Source: Sphingomonas guangdongensis (GTDB taxonomy: Bacteria > Pseudomonadota > Alphaproteobacteria > Sphingomonadales > Sphingomonadaceae). From it: a stretch of 64,000 nt of DNA. A model generated the notes under the pieces. The model made no database searches. It was not told where the DNA came from and saw only the letters and a program-made list of their open reading frames with translations. Below, piece by piece: positions 35,020-49,200 of the stretch; the first letter of the stretch is position 1, and each line of letters begins with the position of its first letter. The DNA lies in contig NZ_OBMI01000002.1 in NCBI RefSeq assembly GCF_900199185.1, positions 124,001 through 188,000 on the forward strand. The letters are read 5' to 3'. Position numbers and translations under genes: made by a program.

Positions 35020-35301
35020 ATGGCCGACCCGATCCTGGAGCGCTACCGCCAGAGCATCGACAACATCGATGCGGCACTTGTGTTCATGCTGGCCGAGCGG
35101 TTCAAGGTGACGCAGGCCGTCGGGCGCTACAAGGCGGATGCCGCGCTGCCCCCGGCCGATCCGGGCCGCGAGGAGGCGCAGATCGCGCGGCTTCGCGCGC
35201 TCGCCGAGGCGGCCGAGCTCGACCCCGAGTTCTCGGAAAAGTTCCTGCGCTTCATCATCGATGAGGTGATCCGCCACCACGAGCGGGCGCGCGGCGAGTA
35301 G
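35020..35301 (+). CDS. Chorismate mutase, AroQ type
   Basis: Converts chorismate to prephenate on the way to Phe and Tyr. 93 residues, the size of the free-standing AroQ alpha-helical enzyme. RQSIDNIDAALVFMLAERFK with VTQAVGRYKA has the conserved Arg, Asp and Glu residues, and FSEKFLRFIIDEVIRHHERA closes helix 3. No prephenate dehydratase or dehydrogenase is fused or adjacent. The ATG at 35020 lies 78 bases from the divergent polyprenyl synthase start. Confidence 0.93.
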   Translation: MADPILERYRQSIDNIDAALVFMLAERFKVTQAVGRYKADAALPPADPGREEAQIARLRALAEAAELDPEFSEKFLRFIIDEVIRHHERARGE

Positions 35302-35320
35302 CGTCCAGGACGAACGCGGA

Positions 35321-35842
35321 TCAGCGGCAATCCTCCACCACCCGCAGGATCTCCGCCCAGGCGGGGATGGCTGCGGGGGCGAGCGGGGGCGCCTCCACCA
35401 CGAACCGGCCGCGGCTGAAGCCGATCGCGTCCAGCAGCGGATCGCGGGCGGGAAGCTGCGCGACGCCGCCCTGCGCCGCCAGCGCGCGGGTGAGGGTGGA
35501 GGTGCGCACGGTCAGGCTGCTCCCAGCGCTGCCGCCACGCGCGAGGACCACCTGCCCGTTTGCGCGATCGCAGCGGAGCGACACGACCGGGGCCGCCCCG
35601 GGCAGGCCGAAGCTTGCGACCGATCCGCCGCCCTCTGCGCGGTAGCTCCAGGTGCCGGGCGTGATCGCCCAGTCGCGCCAGTCGCTGGAGGCGGGCGGCG
35701 GCGGTGGCGCGGGTACAGGGCGGGGCACCGGCCGCGGGGCGGCGGGGGCGGGGGGCGGCGGGGCGTTGCGCGGGATGCAGCCGCCGAGCGTGAGGGCGCC
35801 GAGCGTCAGAACGGCGGGCGACAGGGCGGAAAGGCTACGCAT
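35321..35842 (-). CDS. Proline-rich lipoprotein, unknown
   Basis: A 173-residue protein with a lipobox (ALTLGGCIPRN), then a Pro/Ala-rich linker (about residues 25-55, PRPVPRPVPAPPPPPAS), then a compact C-terminal domain beginning WRDWAITPGTWSYRAEG and ending IPAWAEILRVVEDCR. The linker suggests anchoring to the outer or inner membrane with the globular part held away. I do not recognise the domain; it has two Cys (SLRCDRA and the C-terminal EDCR) that may form a disulfide. Converges on the chorismate mutase gene, 19 bases apart. Confidence 0.7.
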   Translation of the reverse strand: MRSLSALSPAVLTLGALTLGGCIPRNAPPPPAPAAPRPVPRPVPAPPPPPASSDWRDWAITPGTWSYRAEGGGSVASFGLPGAAPVVSLRCDRANGQVVLARGGSAGSSLTVRTSTLTRALAAQGGVAQLPARDPLLDAIGFSRGRFVVEAPPLAPAAIPAWAEILRVVEDCR

Positions 35843-35964
35843 GGGCGGCGTTATGGGGGAAGGTGCGCTGCCGCTCAACCGCGCAGGTGCCGCAGGAACC
35901 CCGCGGCCTGCCGCAAGTTGATCGTTGCGATTACCCAACGATGCATCAATCCGGAGGAACCCGC

Positions 35965-36336
35965 ATGTCCACCACCGAGGTCCAGTCGGTCCTGCTCACC
36001 CAGGCGAACGTCGCCGACACGCTGAAGCTCCAGAGCCGCGACGGCGCGAACATCGGCACCGTCCACGCGCTGCTGGTCCACAAGGGCACCGGCCGCACAA
36101 CCCACGCGGTGCTCAGCCTTGGCGGCTTCCTCGGCATGGGCAAGAGCTATTACGCGGTGCCGTTCGAGTTGCTGAACTACGACATCGCCCACGATCTCTA
36201 CACCATCACCGTCGACAAGCGCGTTCTGGAGGGCGGGCCGTCATGGGCGAACAATGCCCCGACCTTCGATCAGGCCTATGCCGACCGGGTCGCGGCCTAC
36301 TACGGCACCCGCGCCGAAAACCTGGCGGAGGGCTGA
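35965..36336 (+). CDS. PRC-barrel domain protein
   Basis: A 123-residue protein. Residues about 15-75 are a PRC barrel (VADTLKLQSRDGANIGTVHA, AVLSLGGFLGMGKSYYAVPF), a small beta-barrel found in RimM, photosynthetic reaction centre H subunits and many stand-alone proteins that bind proteins or small ligands. The rest is helical (APTFDQAYADRVAAYYGTRA). ATG 35965 has GGAGG 9 bases upstream. It precedes a small membrane protein gene by 3 bases, so they likely form one unit, perhaps for envelope stress, but nothing here shows that. Confidence 0.85.
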   Translation: MSTTEVQSVLLTQANVADTLKLQSRDGANIGTVHALLVHKGTGRTTHAVLSLGGFLGMGKSYYAVPFELLNYDIAHDLYTITVDKRVLEGGPSWANNAPTFDQAYADRVAAYYGTRAENLAEG

Positions 36337-36339
36337 GCC

Positions 36340-36807
36340 GTGACACCGCGCACCGCCGCCGTGCTCGGCGGGCTCGCCGCCGGGGTGATCACCACCGCGG
36401 CGATGTTTGCGGGTCGGAAGACCGGCGCACTCGGCAAGACGCTTGATCGCGACGCGGTCGACTGGATCGACGAGACGACGGGGTCGCGCGACCTGATCGG
36501 CGACGCCGGCACGAGCGTTGTCGAGTTCGCCAATCACCTCGGTGCGTCGGCCGTGTTCGGCTATGGCTACGCGCTCATCCGCGAGGAGCTGCCGGACGTG
36601 CCGGCCTGGGCGCTCGGCGCTGGCTTCGGTACCGCGCTCTACGCGATCAACATCGCCGGCATCGCGCCGCTGCTTGGGATCACGGAGGGCGAGGTCGAGG
36701 CGGGTCCGCGCAAGGCGGCGGAACGCTGGGGACTGCACGTGCTGCAGTCGGTGGCGACGGCGGTGATCGCGGAGCGGCTAGCCGGTACGTCCGTTCGTCC
36801 TGAGTAG
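36340..36807 (+). CDS. Membrane protein with repeat-encoded C-terminus
   Basis: A 155-residue protein starting at GTG 36340. Hydrophobic segments: AAVLGGLAAGVITTAAMFAG, ASAVFGYGYALI, LGAGFGTALYAINIAGIAPL, and a C-terminal helix LHVLQSVATAVIAERLAG. The family is unknown to me. The last residues (TSVRPE) and the stop TAG come from a family B repeat (36791-36927), the same end as in the NUDIX gene. The PRC-barrel gene precedes it by 3 bases. Confidence 0.65.
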   Translation: MTPRTAAVLGGLAAGVITTAAMFAGRKTGALGKTLDRDAVDWIDETTGSRDLIGDAGTSVVEFANHLGASAVFGYGYALIREELPDVPAWALGAGFGTALYAINIAGIAPLLGITEGEVEAGPRKAAERWGLHVLQSVATAVIAERLAGTSVRPE

Positions 36808-36927
36808 CGATTGAGCGCAGTCGAAGGCGCGTATCGAAGGACTGTTTCGCGCGCGAACCATGTGCTTCGATACGCGCCTTCGATACGCTGCTTACGCAGC
36901 TACTCGGCCGCTACTCAGCACGAACGG
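36791..36927. repeat. Long palindromic repeat, family B copy 3
   Basis: Ends CCGTTCGTCCTGAGTAG and CTACTCAGCACGAACGG, with a longer interior (about 137 bp) and an inner extra palindrome (CTGCTTACGCAGCTACTC). It provides the stop codon of the preceding gene and lies 26 bases from the convergent uvrB stop. Compare 14668 and 29002. Confidence 0.85.
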
Positions 36928-36953
36928 TGTTGAGGCGGCGAGCGGCTTCAGTC

Positions 36954-39158
<2,205 letters not shown>

Positions 39159-39217
39159 GGCGGCGAATATGGGTCCGCGTGGGTGGGAACGCAACGCGAA
39201 CCCGGCGACGTCGCCGG

Positions 39218-39574
39218 TCAGAGGATGCGCCGGTAGGCTACGTGCTGCATCGCGACGCCGGTTGCGGCGGCAGCCAGGATCAAGCCGGCGCCCCCCGGCG
39301 TCAGCAGCGGTGCGCGGACGGCCAGCAGCAGGATCGCCGCCAACGCCCCTGCGGCCAGCGCGGCGACGATAGGTCCACGGCGGTGCGCGCGGTGGAGCAG
39401 CGCCCATACCGGCCCGAGCAGCACTAGGGCCGCGGCCATCCCGCCGCCAGCGCCAAGCAGCGCGCCGATCGCGAGTGCGGCGATCGCGTGTGTACCGCCC
39501 AGCGCCAGCAGCACGGCGGTGACGAACCCGCTGCTCAGGCCCGCGACGCCGAGCGCCAGCCCGATCCGGTCCAT
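39218..39574 (-). CDS. Multi-span membrane protein, unknown
   Basis: A 118-residue Ala/Leu-rich protein with about four membrane spans ([80 protein letters not shown]). No family recognised. It lies between the metallo-beta-lactamase gene and uvrB on the same strand, with gaps of about 60 bases, so it may share transcription with either. Ala-rich hydrophobic frames can be spurious, but this one keeps one consistent pattern of loops with basic residues ([10 protein letters not shown]) on one side. Confidence 0.55.
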   Translation of the reverse strand: MDRIGLALGVAGLSSGFVTAVLLALGGTHAIAALAIGALLGAGGGMAAALVLLGPVWALLHRAHRRGPIVAALAAGALAAILLLAVRAPLLTPGGAGLILAAAATGVAMQHVAYRRIL

Positions 39575-39636
39575 GCTGGTGACATAATAGCCGCGTCGCG
39601 CCGCCGACCGCTCGGGCAGGAACGGCGCCGCCGCCC

Positions 39637-40860
39637 TCACTTGAGCGTCCTGGCCGCCGGCGTGTGGAGGCAGGCGAGTATCTCTGTCCGCGAGAAGGCG
39701 CGGGCGGGCGCGGCCGGCGCGAACGGCGGGATCGCCTGCGGTACGCCGACGGGGACGGGGTCGAACCCGCTCTGTCCGGTGCACGCCGTCGCCGCCGCCA
39801 GCAGCCCGGGCGGGGTGTCACGCCCCTCGTAGCTCAGGCGAAAGGTGCCCCAGTGAATCGGGATCGCGCGGGCTGCGCCGGTGCGGCGGTAGGCCTCGGC
39901 CGCGTCGGCGGGACCGATGTGGCTGCCCGACGTCATCTGCCCGGGCACGAAACGAAACGCGCCGATCGGGATCAGCGCCAGCCGGATCGGACCGTGGGCT
40001 GCCGCTTCGTCCGCCCAGCGTCCGTCGCCAAAGCCGGTGTCGCCGGCGAAGTAGAGGTTGCCGCCCGGCAGCACGACCACGAACCCGCCCCACAGCGCCC
40101 GGCTGCGGTCCGCACCCCAGCGGCTGCCCCAGTGGTGCGCGCGGTTGAGGATGACCCGGATCGGCGCGCCGCCGCCCGCCGCGGGCACGTCCGTCTGCGC
40201 TCCCCAATCCAGCGCCACCGCGTCGATGCCGTGGCCGCGCAGGATCGTGTCGTTGCCGAGCGGCGTGACGATCAGCGGCCGGTCGCGCTCCCACAGCCGC
40301 TTGAGCGTTGCCAGGTCCATGTGGTCGTAGTGGTTGTGGCTGAGCAGCACGACGTCGACCTTCGGCAGGTCGTCGAAGGCGATGCCGGGTTCGTGCACCC
40401 GCTTCGGTCCGAACCCGAATGGTCCGGCCCGCTCGCTCCATACCGGGTCGGTCAGGATGTTGAGCCCGGGCACCTGGACCAGCACGGTCGCGTGGCCGAC
40501 CCAGGTAGCAAGCATCGGCGGGTTGCCATCGGCCGCGGACGCCTGTCCGGCGCGCGGCTGGAGCAAGGCGTCGGGACGCGCCGGCGTCACCGACACCGCG
40601 GCGGGCCAGGCCGGGCGGCCATCGTTGCCGGTCAGCTGCCGCCAGAGGAAGCTACGGCGGCTACCACCGCCGGGCGGCGCCGCAGTGTCGTCGTCGCCGT
40701 CCGGGTTGAAGAAGCGCTCGCCGTCGAAGTGATCGCTCCGCGGTCCCGCATAATACACCCGGTCCAGGAAGCGCGGCAGGATCGTCGCGGCGAACCCGGC
40801 CGCGCCAACCAGGAACAGCAGCAGCCAGAGCAGCCCGCGCAGGATGGAGAGCAGAGTCAT
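39637..40860 (-). CDS. NAPE-PLD-like MBL-fold metallohydrolase
   Basis: A 407-residue zinc hydrolase. The HxHxDH motif is [20 protein letters not shown], later ligands are in GDTGFGDG and AIPIHWGTF. The order ([12 protein letters not shown] near the N-terminus, [20 protein letters not shown]) matches the N-acyl-phosphatidylethanolamine phospholipase D-like branch of the fold. An N-terminal span ([20 protein letters not shown]) anchors it in the membrane, so a phospholipid-like substrate is plausible, but unproven. Start at ATG 40860. Confidence 0.85.
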   Translation of the reverse strand: MTLLSILRGLLWLLLFLVGAAGFAATILPRFLDRVYYAGPRSDHFDGERFFNPDGDDDTAAPPGGGSRRSFLWRQLTGNDGRPAWPAAVSVTPARPDALLQPRAGQASAADGNPPMLATWVGHATVLVQVPGLNILTDPVWSERAGPFGFGPKRVHEPGIAFDDLPKVDVVLLSHNHYDHMDLATLKRLWERDRPLIVTPLGNDTILRGHGIDAVALDWGAQTDVPAAGGGAPIRVILNRAHHWGSRWGADRSRALWGGFVVVLPGGNLYFAGDTGFGDGRWADEAAAHGPIRLALIPIGAFRFVPGQMTSGSHIGPADAAEAYRRTGAARAIPIHWGTFRLSYEGRDTPPGLLAAATACTGQSGFDPVPVGVPQAIPPFAPAAPARAFSRTEILACLHTPAARTLK

Positions 40861-41159
40861 GCCAGCGGCCTAGGCGCAAGCGGACGCGGCGTCACCCTGT
40901 CCAAACGCGCCCGACGACACCTCGATCGATGGCTGCCACAGCTGCGGCGACGTGAACACCTTCGTGCCACATCGCCGCCGGCTTTCGTTCACCTGCGCGA
41001 CAGGAAGCGTGTCTTTTGTGCAACGATGACGGATTTCTGCGGAAAAATCTTGGGTGCACTGCAACGAACGGGAGGGGTCGCGGTTGTGCAGGCTCCTCGG
41101 ACGTCGGGGCCTGTCACAGTTGGTCAGGTCCGGTCCGTCCCACTGAAAAAGGTCGTATC
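40861..41159. other. Intergenic region, no gene seen
   Basis: 299 bases between the divergent hydrolase and outer-membrane protein genes. I see no credible reading frame, palindromic repeat or RNA. It is the probable regulatory region of both genes; an A-rich AAAAAGG before the outer-membrane protein ATG is its likely ribosome-binding site. Confidence 0.5.
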
Positions 41160-41777
41160 ATGCGTAGCCTCTTCACCGCCGCGGCGTTCGCGGCGATCGC
41201 CGTCGCGTCGCCAGCGCTTGCGCAGGACGTCCCCGCCGAAACCACCGCAGACACCGGCACCGTTGCCGAGGCGCCCGACGGCAGCCCTGCGTTCGGGATC
41301 GAGCCCTACATCGCCATCCGCGGCGGCTGGGAGCAGTTCGACAGCGAGCCCAATAGCGCCGGCATCCCGGGCGTCAGCCGCAACAACGAGCTGAACGGCA
41401 GCCTGGTCGAGGGCCTGGTCGGCTTCAACGTCCCGCTCGGTCCGGTGTTCGTCGGTGCCGAGGGCAACGTCGCCAAGGGCCTGTCGGGCGATATCGACTG
41501 GCAGTACGGCGCGGCCGGCCGGTTTGGCGTGCGCGCGGGCGACTCAGGCCTGATCTACGGCCGGGTCGGCTATCAGTGGGTCAACTTCGAGAAGCGCGTG
41601 CCGACTAACCGCGACTTCAACGACGTGACCTATGGCGCGGGCTTTGAGGTTGGGCCGAAGGACATCGGTCTCGGCGGCATCACCGGCAACTCGGGCTTCC
41701 GCCTGCGCGGCGAGGTGTCGACGTTCGGCGACTTCCACAGCTTCCGCCCAACGCTGGGTATCGTGACCCACTTCTGA
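41160..41777 (+). CDS. Opacity-type outer-membrane beta-barrel protein
   Basis: A 205-residue protein with a signal peptide (MRSLFTAAAFAAIAVASPALAQ), then an acidic Thr/Ala linker and a small 8-stranded barrel. Alternating strands are visible (EPYIAIRGGWEQFDSE; LVEGLVGFNVPLGPVFVGA; GLIYGRVGYQWVNFEK; GFRLRGEVSTFGDFHSFRPT) and the C-terminus ends in Phe (LGIVTHF), the sorting signal for BAM insertion. Similar to OmpA-like porin family proteins of alphaproteobacteria. ATG 41160 follows AAAAAGG. Confidence 0.85.
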   Translation: MRSLFTAAAFAAIAVASPALAQDVPAETTADTGTVAEAPDGSPAFGIEPYIAIRGGWEQFDSEPNSAGIPGVSRNNELNGSLVEGLVGFNVPLGPVFVGAEGNVAKGLSGDIDWQYGAAGRFGVRAGDSGLIYGRVGYQWVNFEKRVPTNRDFNDVTYGAGFEVGPKDIGLGGITGNSGFRLRGEVSTFGDFHSFRPTLGIVTHF

Positions 41778-41810
41778 TCGGCTGATCCGATCCTGTTGGC
41801 GTACCGCGGG

Positions 41811-41834
41811 GGGCGGGGCAGCGATGCCTCGCCC
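41811..41834 (+). terminator. Hairpin terminator after outer-membrane protein
   Basis: GGGCGGGGCA (41811-41820), loop GCGA, TGCCTCGCCC (41825-41834), one G-T pair, followed by CTTCTC. The loop and inner stem are almost the same as in the pnp terminator. Confidence 0.7.
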
Positions 41835-41917
41835 CTTCTCGAATCGGTGCGGCAGCGAACGGACGTGGACGACGTTTTGTTAACTTAGCGCAACTACATT
41901 GATGCGCGGTGGGAGGC

Positions 41918-43966
41918 ATGATCAGATCCTTTCGCGGCATCGGCAATCTCCGTCGGTTGGCCGCCGATCCCTCGGACGCGGACGAGCTGCGTCGCGGCGA
42001 GCAAGCGCTGCGCATGATCGATGCGGTGGAGGAGGGCGGCTCCGGCTGGTTCTGGCAGACCGACGGCGAGGGCAGGCTGACCTATCTCTCCGACAAGGTC
42101 GTGCGGCAACTCGGCGTCGACCGCGCCACTGGCCTGCCCGTGACCGCCCTGTTCCAGATCGACAGCGAACGTCCGGATACCGAGCGGACGCTCGGCTTCC
42201 ATCTCTCCTCGCGCACCTCCTTCGCCGAGTACACAGTCCGACCCGCAACCGGCGCGCCGGAGCGCTGGTGGTCGATCTCCGGCCGGCCACTCTTTGACGA
42301 ACAAGGCGTGTTCCACGGCTTCGTCGGCTGGGGCAGCGACCTCACGGAGAAACGGCGATCGGAGGCGGAGATCGCGCGGCTCGCGATGTTCGACGCGCTG
42401 ACCGGGCTCGCCAACCGGCAGCGGATGCGCCTGTCGCTCGATCAGACGCTCGCGCAGACCGCGCGGTCCTACCGAGCGGTCGCGCTGATGCTGCTCGACC
42501 TCGACCGCTTCAAGACGGTCAACGACACGCTCGGCCACCAGGTCGGCGACGAGCTGCTGAAGCAGGTCGGCCAGCGGCTGGTCCGCACGGTCGGCGAGCA
42601 CGGGCTGGTCGGGCGGCTGGGCGGCGACGAGTTCAAGGTGATCCTGCCGAGTGCCAGCAACCGCGAGCGCCTGTCGGAGCTCGCCGGCAACATCATCATC
42701 GCGCTGTCGCAGCCCTATGTGGTCAAGGGTTCGTCGATCTCGATCGGCTGCTCGGTGGGCATCGCGGTCGCCCCCGACGACGGCGGCGATGCGGAGACGC
42801 TGACCCGAAACGCCGACCTGGCGCTCTATGCCGCCAAGGGTGACGGTCGCGGCACCCACCGCTTCTACCGCGAGGAGATGCTGGCCGGCGCGCAGAACCG
42901 CAAGCAGCTGGAGGACGACCTGCGCGTCGCGCTGTCCGGTGGGCAATTCCACGTCGCCTACCAGCCGCTCGTCTCCACATCGGACGCGCGCGTCACCGGC
43001 TACGAGGCGCTGCTGCGCTGGGAACACCCGATCCGCGGTGCGATCAGTCCGGCCGACTTCATCCCGATCGCCGAGGACTGCGGGATGATCGAGGCGATCG
43101 GCGAGTGGGTGCTGCGCACCGCGACCAGTGATGCCGCGCAGTGGCCCTCGGACGTCCGGGTCGCGGTCAACGTGTCGCCAATCCAGTTCGCCAATCCCGC
43201 GCTGCCGACGCTCGTCGCGAACGCGCTGGTCCAGTCGGGGATCGCGCCGCAGCGGCTGGAGCTCGAGATCACCGAGAGCGTCTTCCTGAACGAGAGCGCG
43301 TCGTCGGAGGCGATGTTCGCGAGTCTCAAGGCGCTGGGCGTGCGGCTCAGCCTCGACGATTTCGGCACCGGCTATTCCTCGCTCGGCTACCTGCGCAAGG
43401 CGCCGTTCGACAAGATCAAGATCGATCAGAGCTTTGTCCGCGGCGCGGCGGTCGCCGGCAACCGCAACGCCGCGATCATCAAGGCGATCGTGACGCTAGC
43501 CGACACGCTGGGGATGGAAACCACGGCCGAGGGCGTGGAGACGCAGGACGAGATCGCGCTGATCCGCGAACTCGGCTGCACCCACATCCAGGGCTGGGTG
43601 TATGGCAAGGCGATCCGCCACGGCGAAGTGCTCGCGCGCGCCGACGAGGGTCACACCGCGACTCCGGTCGGGCATCGCACCAGCCGGCCGCAGCGAAGCA
43701 AGATGCTCCGCTGGGCGACGCTGGAGATCGGCGGCAGCCGCGGCGAGGTGCGGATCCGCAACCTGTCCACCACCGGCGCAATGATCGATGGAGTCGAGTT
43801 CAGCGGCGAGATCGACGGGACAACCGTCCGGATCGAGGTCGGCGAGGGCCGGATGGTGAGCGGTGTGCTGCGCTGGGCGGTCAACGGCCAGGCTGGGGTC
43901 GAGTTCCTCGAGCCGATCAACCTCGACCGGCTGGGCCCGCCGCCAAAGGTGCGCAGGGCCGGCTGA
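41918..43966 (+). CDS. PAS-GGDEF-EAL-PilZ cyclic-di-GMP protein
   Basis: A 682-residue signalling protein that can both make and break c-di-GMP. Domains: PAS (about 30-145, GSGWFWQTDGEGRLTYLSDK), GGDEF (about 150-310; RLGGDEFKVILPS, intact GGDEF near 235), EAL (about 325-565; GYEALLRWEHP with the E near 363, and later DDFGTGYSSLGYL), and a C-terminal PilZ-like domain (RWATLEIGGSRGEVRIRNLS, RWAVNGQAGVEF). No membrane span. A GTG at 41909 would add three residues. With PilZ at the end, product binding could feed back on activity. Confidence 0.92.
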   Translation: MIRSFRGIGNLRRLAADPSDADELRRGEQALRMIDAVEEGGSGWFWQTDGEGRLTYLSDKVVRQLGVDRATGLPVTALFQIDSERPDTERTLGFHLSSRTSFAEYTVRPATGAPERWWSISGRPLFDEQGVFHGFVGWGSDLTEKRRSEAEIARLAMFDALTGLANRQRMRLSLDQTLAQTARSYRAVALMLLDLDRFKTVNDTLGHQVGDELLKQVGQRLVRTVGEHGLVGRLGGDEFKVILPSASNRERLSELAGNIIIALSQPYVVKGSSISIGCSVGIAVAPDDGGDAETLTRNADLALYAAKGDGRGTHRFYREEMLAGAQNRKQLEDDLRVALSGGQFHVAYQPLVSTSDARVTGYEALLRWEHPIRGAISPADFIPIAEDCGMIEAIGEWVLRTATSDAAQWPSDVRVAVNVSPIQFANPALPTLVANALVQSGIAPQRLELEITESVFLNESASSEAMFASLKALGVRLSLDDFGTGYSSLGYLRKAPFDKIKIDQSFVRGAAVAGNRNAAIIKAIVTLADTLGMETTAEGVETQDEIALIRELGCTHIQGWVYGKAIRHGEVLARADEGHTATPVGHRTSRPQRSKMLRWATLEIGGSRGEVRIRNLSTTGAMIDGVEFSGEIDGTTVRIEVGEGRMVSGVLRWAVNGQAGVEFLEPINLDRLGPPPKVRRAG

Positions 43967-44022
43967 CCCGTACGGAGCCCGGAACGAGGAGGAGCGTTGC
44001 CGAGGGCGCACCGCTTTCGTAG

Positions 44023-46128
<2,106 letters not shown>

Positions 46129-46284
46129 CGAGTGATGCGTTTTTGCAACGCAGCAGAACTGATTTCGCGCGCGTCTCCACGAATCGAAAACCGTCATCTA
46201 TCGGTCATAAATCGGGCGCAGGGGCCCGGTCGAGCGGCGGGGTAAGCCGCCTGTCGAGCGTAGCGCTCCAAGGGGAAACAACTA

Positions 46285-49200
46285 ATGCGTACGGCCTTTT
46301 TCGGCGGGGTGGCCCTCGTCGCACTCATCGCTCCGATCCATGCGATGGCGCAGGAGACCACCTCCACGATCCGTGGCAACGTCACCAGCGGCGGCGCGCC
46401 GGTGGCCGGGGCCGAAGTGGTCGTGACCCACGTCCCCTCGGGCACCCGCTCGACCACCACGACGACAGCGGACGGCAGCTTCAGCGCGAGCGGCCTGCGC
46501 GTCGGCGGTCCCTTCAGCGTCGAGGTGACGAGCGCGAGCGGCAACGCGACGGTCAGCGACATCCTGACCACCGTCGGCAACGACTATGTCCTGCCGGTCG
46601 AGTTGGCGGACGCGGGCAGCACCGACATCGTCGTGACGGCTTCGTCGATCTCGGGTGCGGGCGTCACCTCCGACGGTCCGCAGACGGTGCTGACCGCGCG
46701 CGACATCTCGCTGGTGGCCTCCGTCAACCGCGACGTCCGTGACCTCGCCCGGCGCGATCCGTTCGCGACGCTCGATCTGTCGAACAGCCGTGCGGTGTCG
46801 TTCGCGGGCGTGAACCCGCGCTTCAACCGCTTCACGATCAACGGCGTGCAGGTCGGCGACAACTTCGGTCTGAACTCGGACGCCAACCCCACCGGTCGCG
46901 GCCCGATCCCCTATGATGCGATCGGCCAGTTCTCCGTCTCGATCGCGCCCTACGACATCCGCGAGGGCAATTTCGCGGGCGGCTCGCTCAACACGGTCAT
47001 GAAGTCGGGCACCAATGACTTCACCGGCACCGGCTTCTACTCGCTGTCGACCTCCGACACGCAGGGCAAGGAGATCGGTTCCACTCGCATCACCCTGCCG
47101 GAGTATCGGTCGGAGACCTATGGCGCGACGCTGTCGGGCCCGATCATCCGCGACAAGCTGTTCTTCATGGTCTCGGCCGAGCGCAACACCGATCCGCGCC
47201 CGCTCTCGGTCGCCGATCCCGCACTGATCCCGGGCTTCTCGCCCACCACGCTCAGCACGATCCAGGGCATCGCGAACTCGGCGCGCTACGGCAACTACGC
47301 GACCGGCGACTTCGTCTCGATCAACGATCAGAAGGACGAGAAGATCGTCGGCAAGATCGACTGGAACATCATGGACGGGCAGCGCCTGTCGGTTTCGTAC
47401 ATCAACGCGTTCGAGACGAGCACGGTCGCCAACGGCACCAGCACGTCGGCCACTACGCCAATCGCATCGCTGGCGTCGAACTACTACACCCGCTCCAACC
47501 TGCTGCGCGCGGGTATCGTCCAGCTCAACTCGGACTGGACCGACCGCCTGTCGACCGAGGCACGCGTGCTGTACCGCTGGACCCGCGTCGGCCAGGATTC
47601 GCTGCTCGGCACCGGCTACCCGCAGATCCGCGTTTGCGGCGATGCGACCAGCGCCGGATCGACGTCGCAGTGCTCGACCGGCGTCACCAACTACCAGTTC
47701 GGCCCGGACAACAGCCGCCAGACCAACCAGCTCTTCTATGACCAGTGGGGTGGTTCGTTCCTTGCGCGCTACGAGGCGGGCAGCCACGAGCTGCGCATGT
47801 TCGTCGAGTACAACGAGAACCGGACCTACAACCTGTTCCTGCAGAACACGGCCGGCTTCCTTTACTTCGACTCAGTCGCCGACTTCCAGTCAGGCACCGC
47901 GGGGGCGTACAACCTGCAGGTGCCGGTCAACGGCGACATCAACAGCGTCGCGGCGGACTTCAAGTACGGCCAGTACACCTTCGGTTTCTCCGACGACTGG
48001 CGGGTCACCGATCGCCTCACGATCACCACGGGCTTCCGCTACGACCTGTTCGGTCAGCGCGACGCGCCGGTGTTCAATCAGTTCTTCCTGCAGCGTTTCA
48101 ACTTCCCGAACACGCAGACCTACAAGGGCCTCGACAACTTCCAGCCGCGCGTCAGCTTCAACTGGGAGGCGACCGACTGGGCCCGTCTGCGCGGCGGCGT
48201 TGGCATCTTCGGCGGCGGCTCGCCCGACATCTACCTGTCGAACGCCTTCTCCAACACCGGCGTGCTGGCGAACGCCTTCACCGCGTCGACCACCAACTTC
48301 GGCGTGATCCGCTCGGCGAACGGGGCCAACACCTGCTCGACCGGCCCGGCGGCAGTCTGCACCGCGGTGCTGAACAATGTTACAACGCCGGCGCTTCCGC
48401 AGGCGGCGGTCAACTTCCTCCAGACCAACACGGCCAGCCTGGCGCTGTCGCCGACGGTCGCGGTGGCGCCCGACATTCACCTTCCGTCGGTGCTGAAGGC
48501 GACCTTCTCGGCCGACGTGAACCTGTTCGGCTTCAACGTCGGTGGTGACTTCTACTACAGTGACACGCTCCACTCGCCGGCGTTCACCGATCTTCGCGGT
48601 GTTCCGGTCGGGCGCCTGCCCGATGGTCGCCCGCGCTACACCTCGGTGGGCGGGATCGGCGACGCGAACAGCGACTTCGTGTTCTACGACGAGACCCGCG
48701 GCCGCAGCTTTCTCGCGACCGCGCGCTTCGACAAGCAGTTCGACTGGGGCCTGTCGTTCGGCGGCAGCTACACCTGGGCGGACGTGAAAGACGTCAGCCC
48801 GGCGACGGCGTCGACCGCGGGGTCGCTCTACGGCCAGCAGCCGGCCGTCGATCCGAACTTCCCGGTGTACGGAACGTCGAACGACGAGATCAAGTGGGCG
48901 TTCAAGTACAACATCGGCTTCGATCACGCCTTCTTCGGCGACTATCGCACCGCCATTCAGCTGTTCGGTGAAACCCGCGCGGGCCGTCGCTACAGCTTCA
49001 CCATGCAGGACCCGAACGGCGGTCGCTCGCCAATCTTCGGTACTGTCGGCAACAACGACCGCTACCTGCTCTACGTGCCGACCAGCACCACCGACGCGCT
49101 GGTCAGCTACGACAGCACCACGACTCGTGATCAGCTGGAGGGACTGATCAACAGCACCGAGCTGCGCAACTTCCGTGGCCAGGTCGCGCCCAAGAACATC

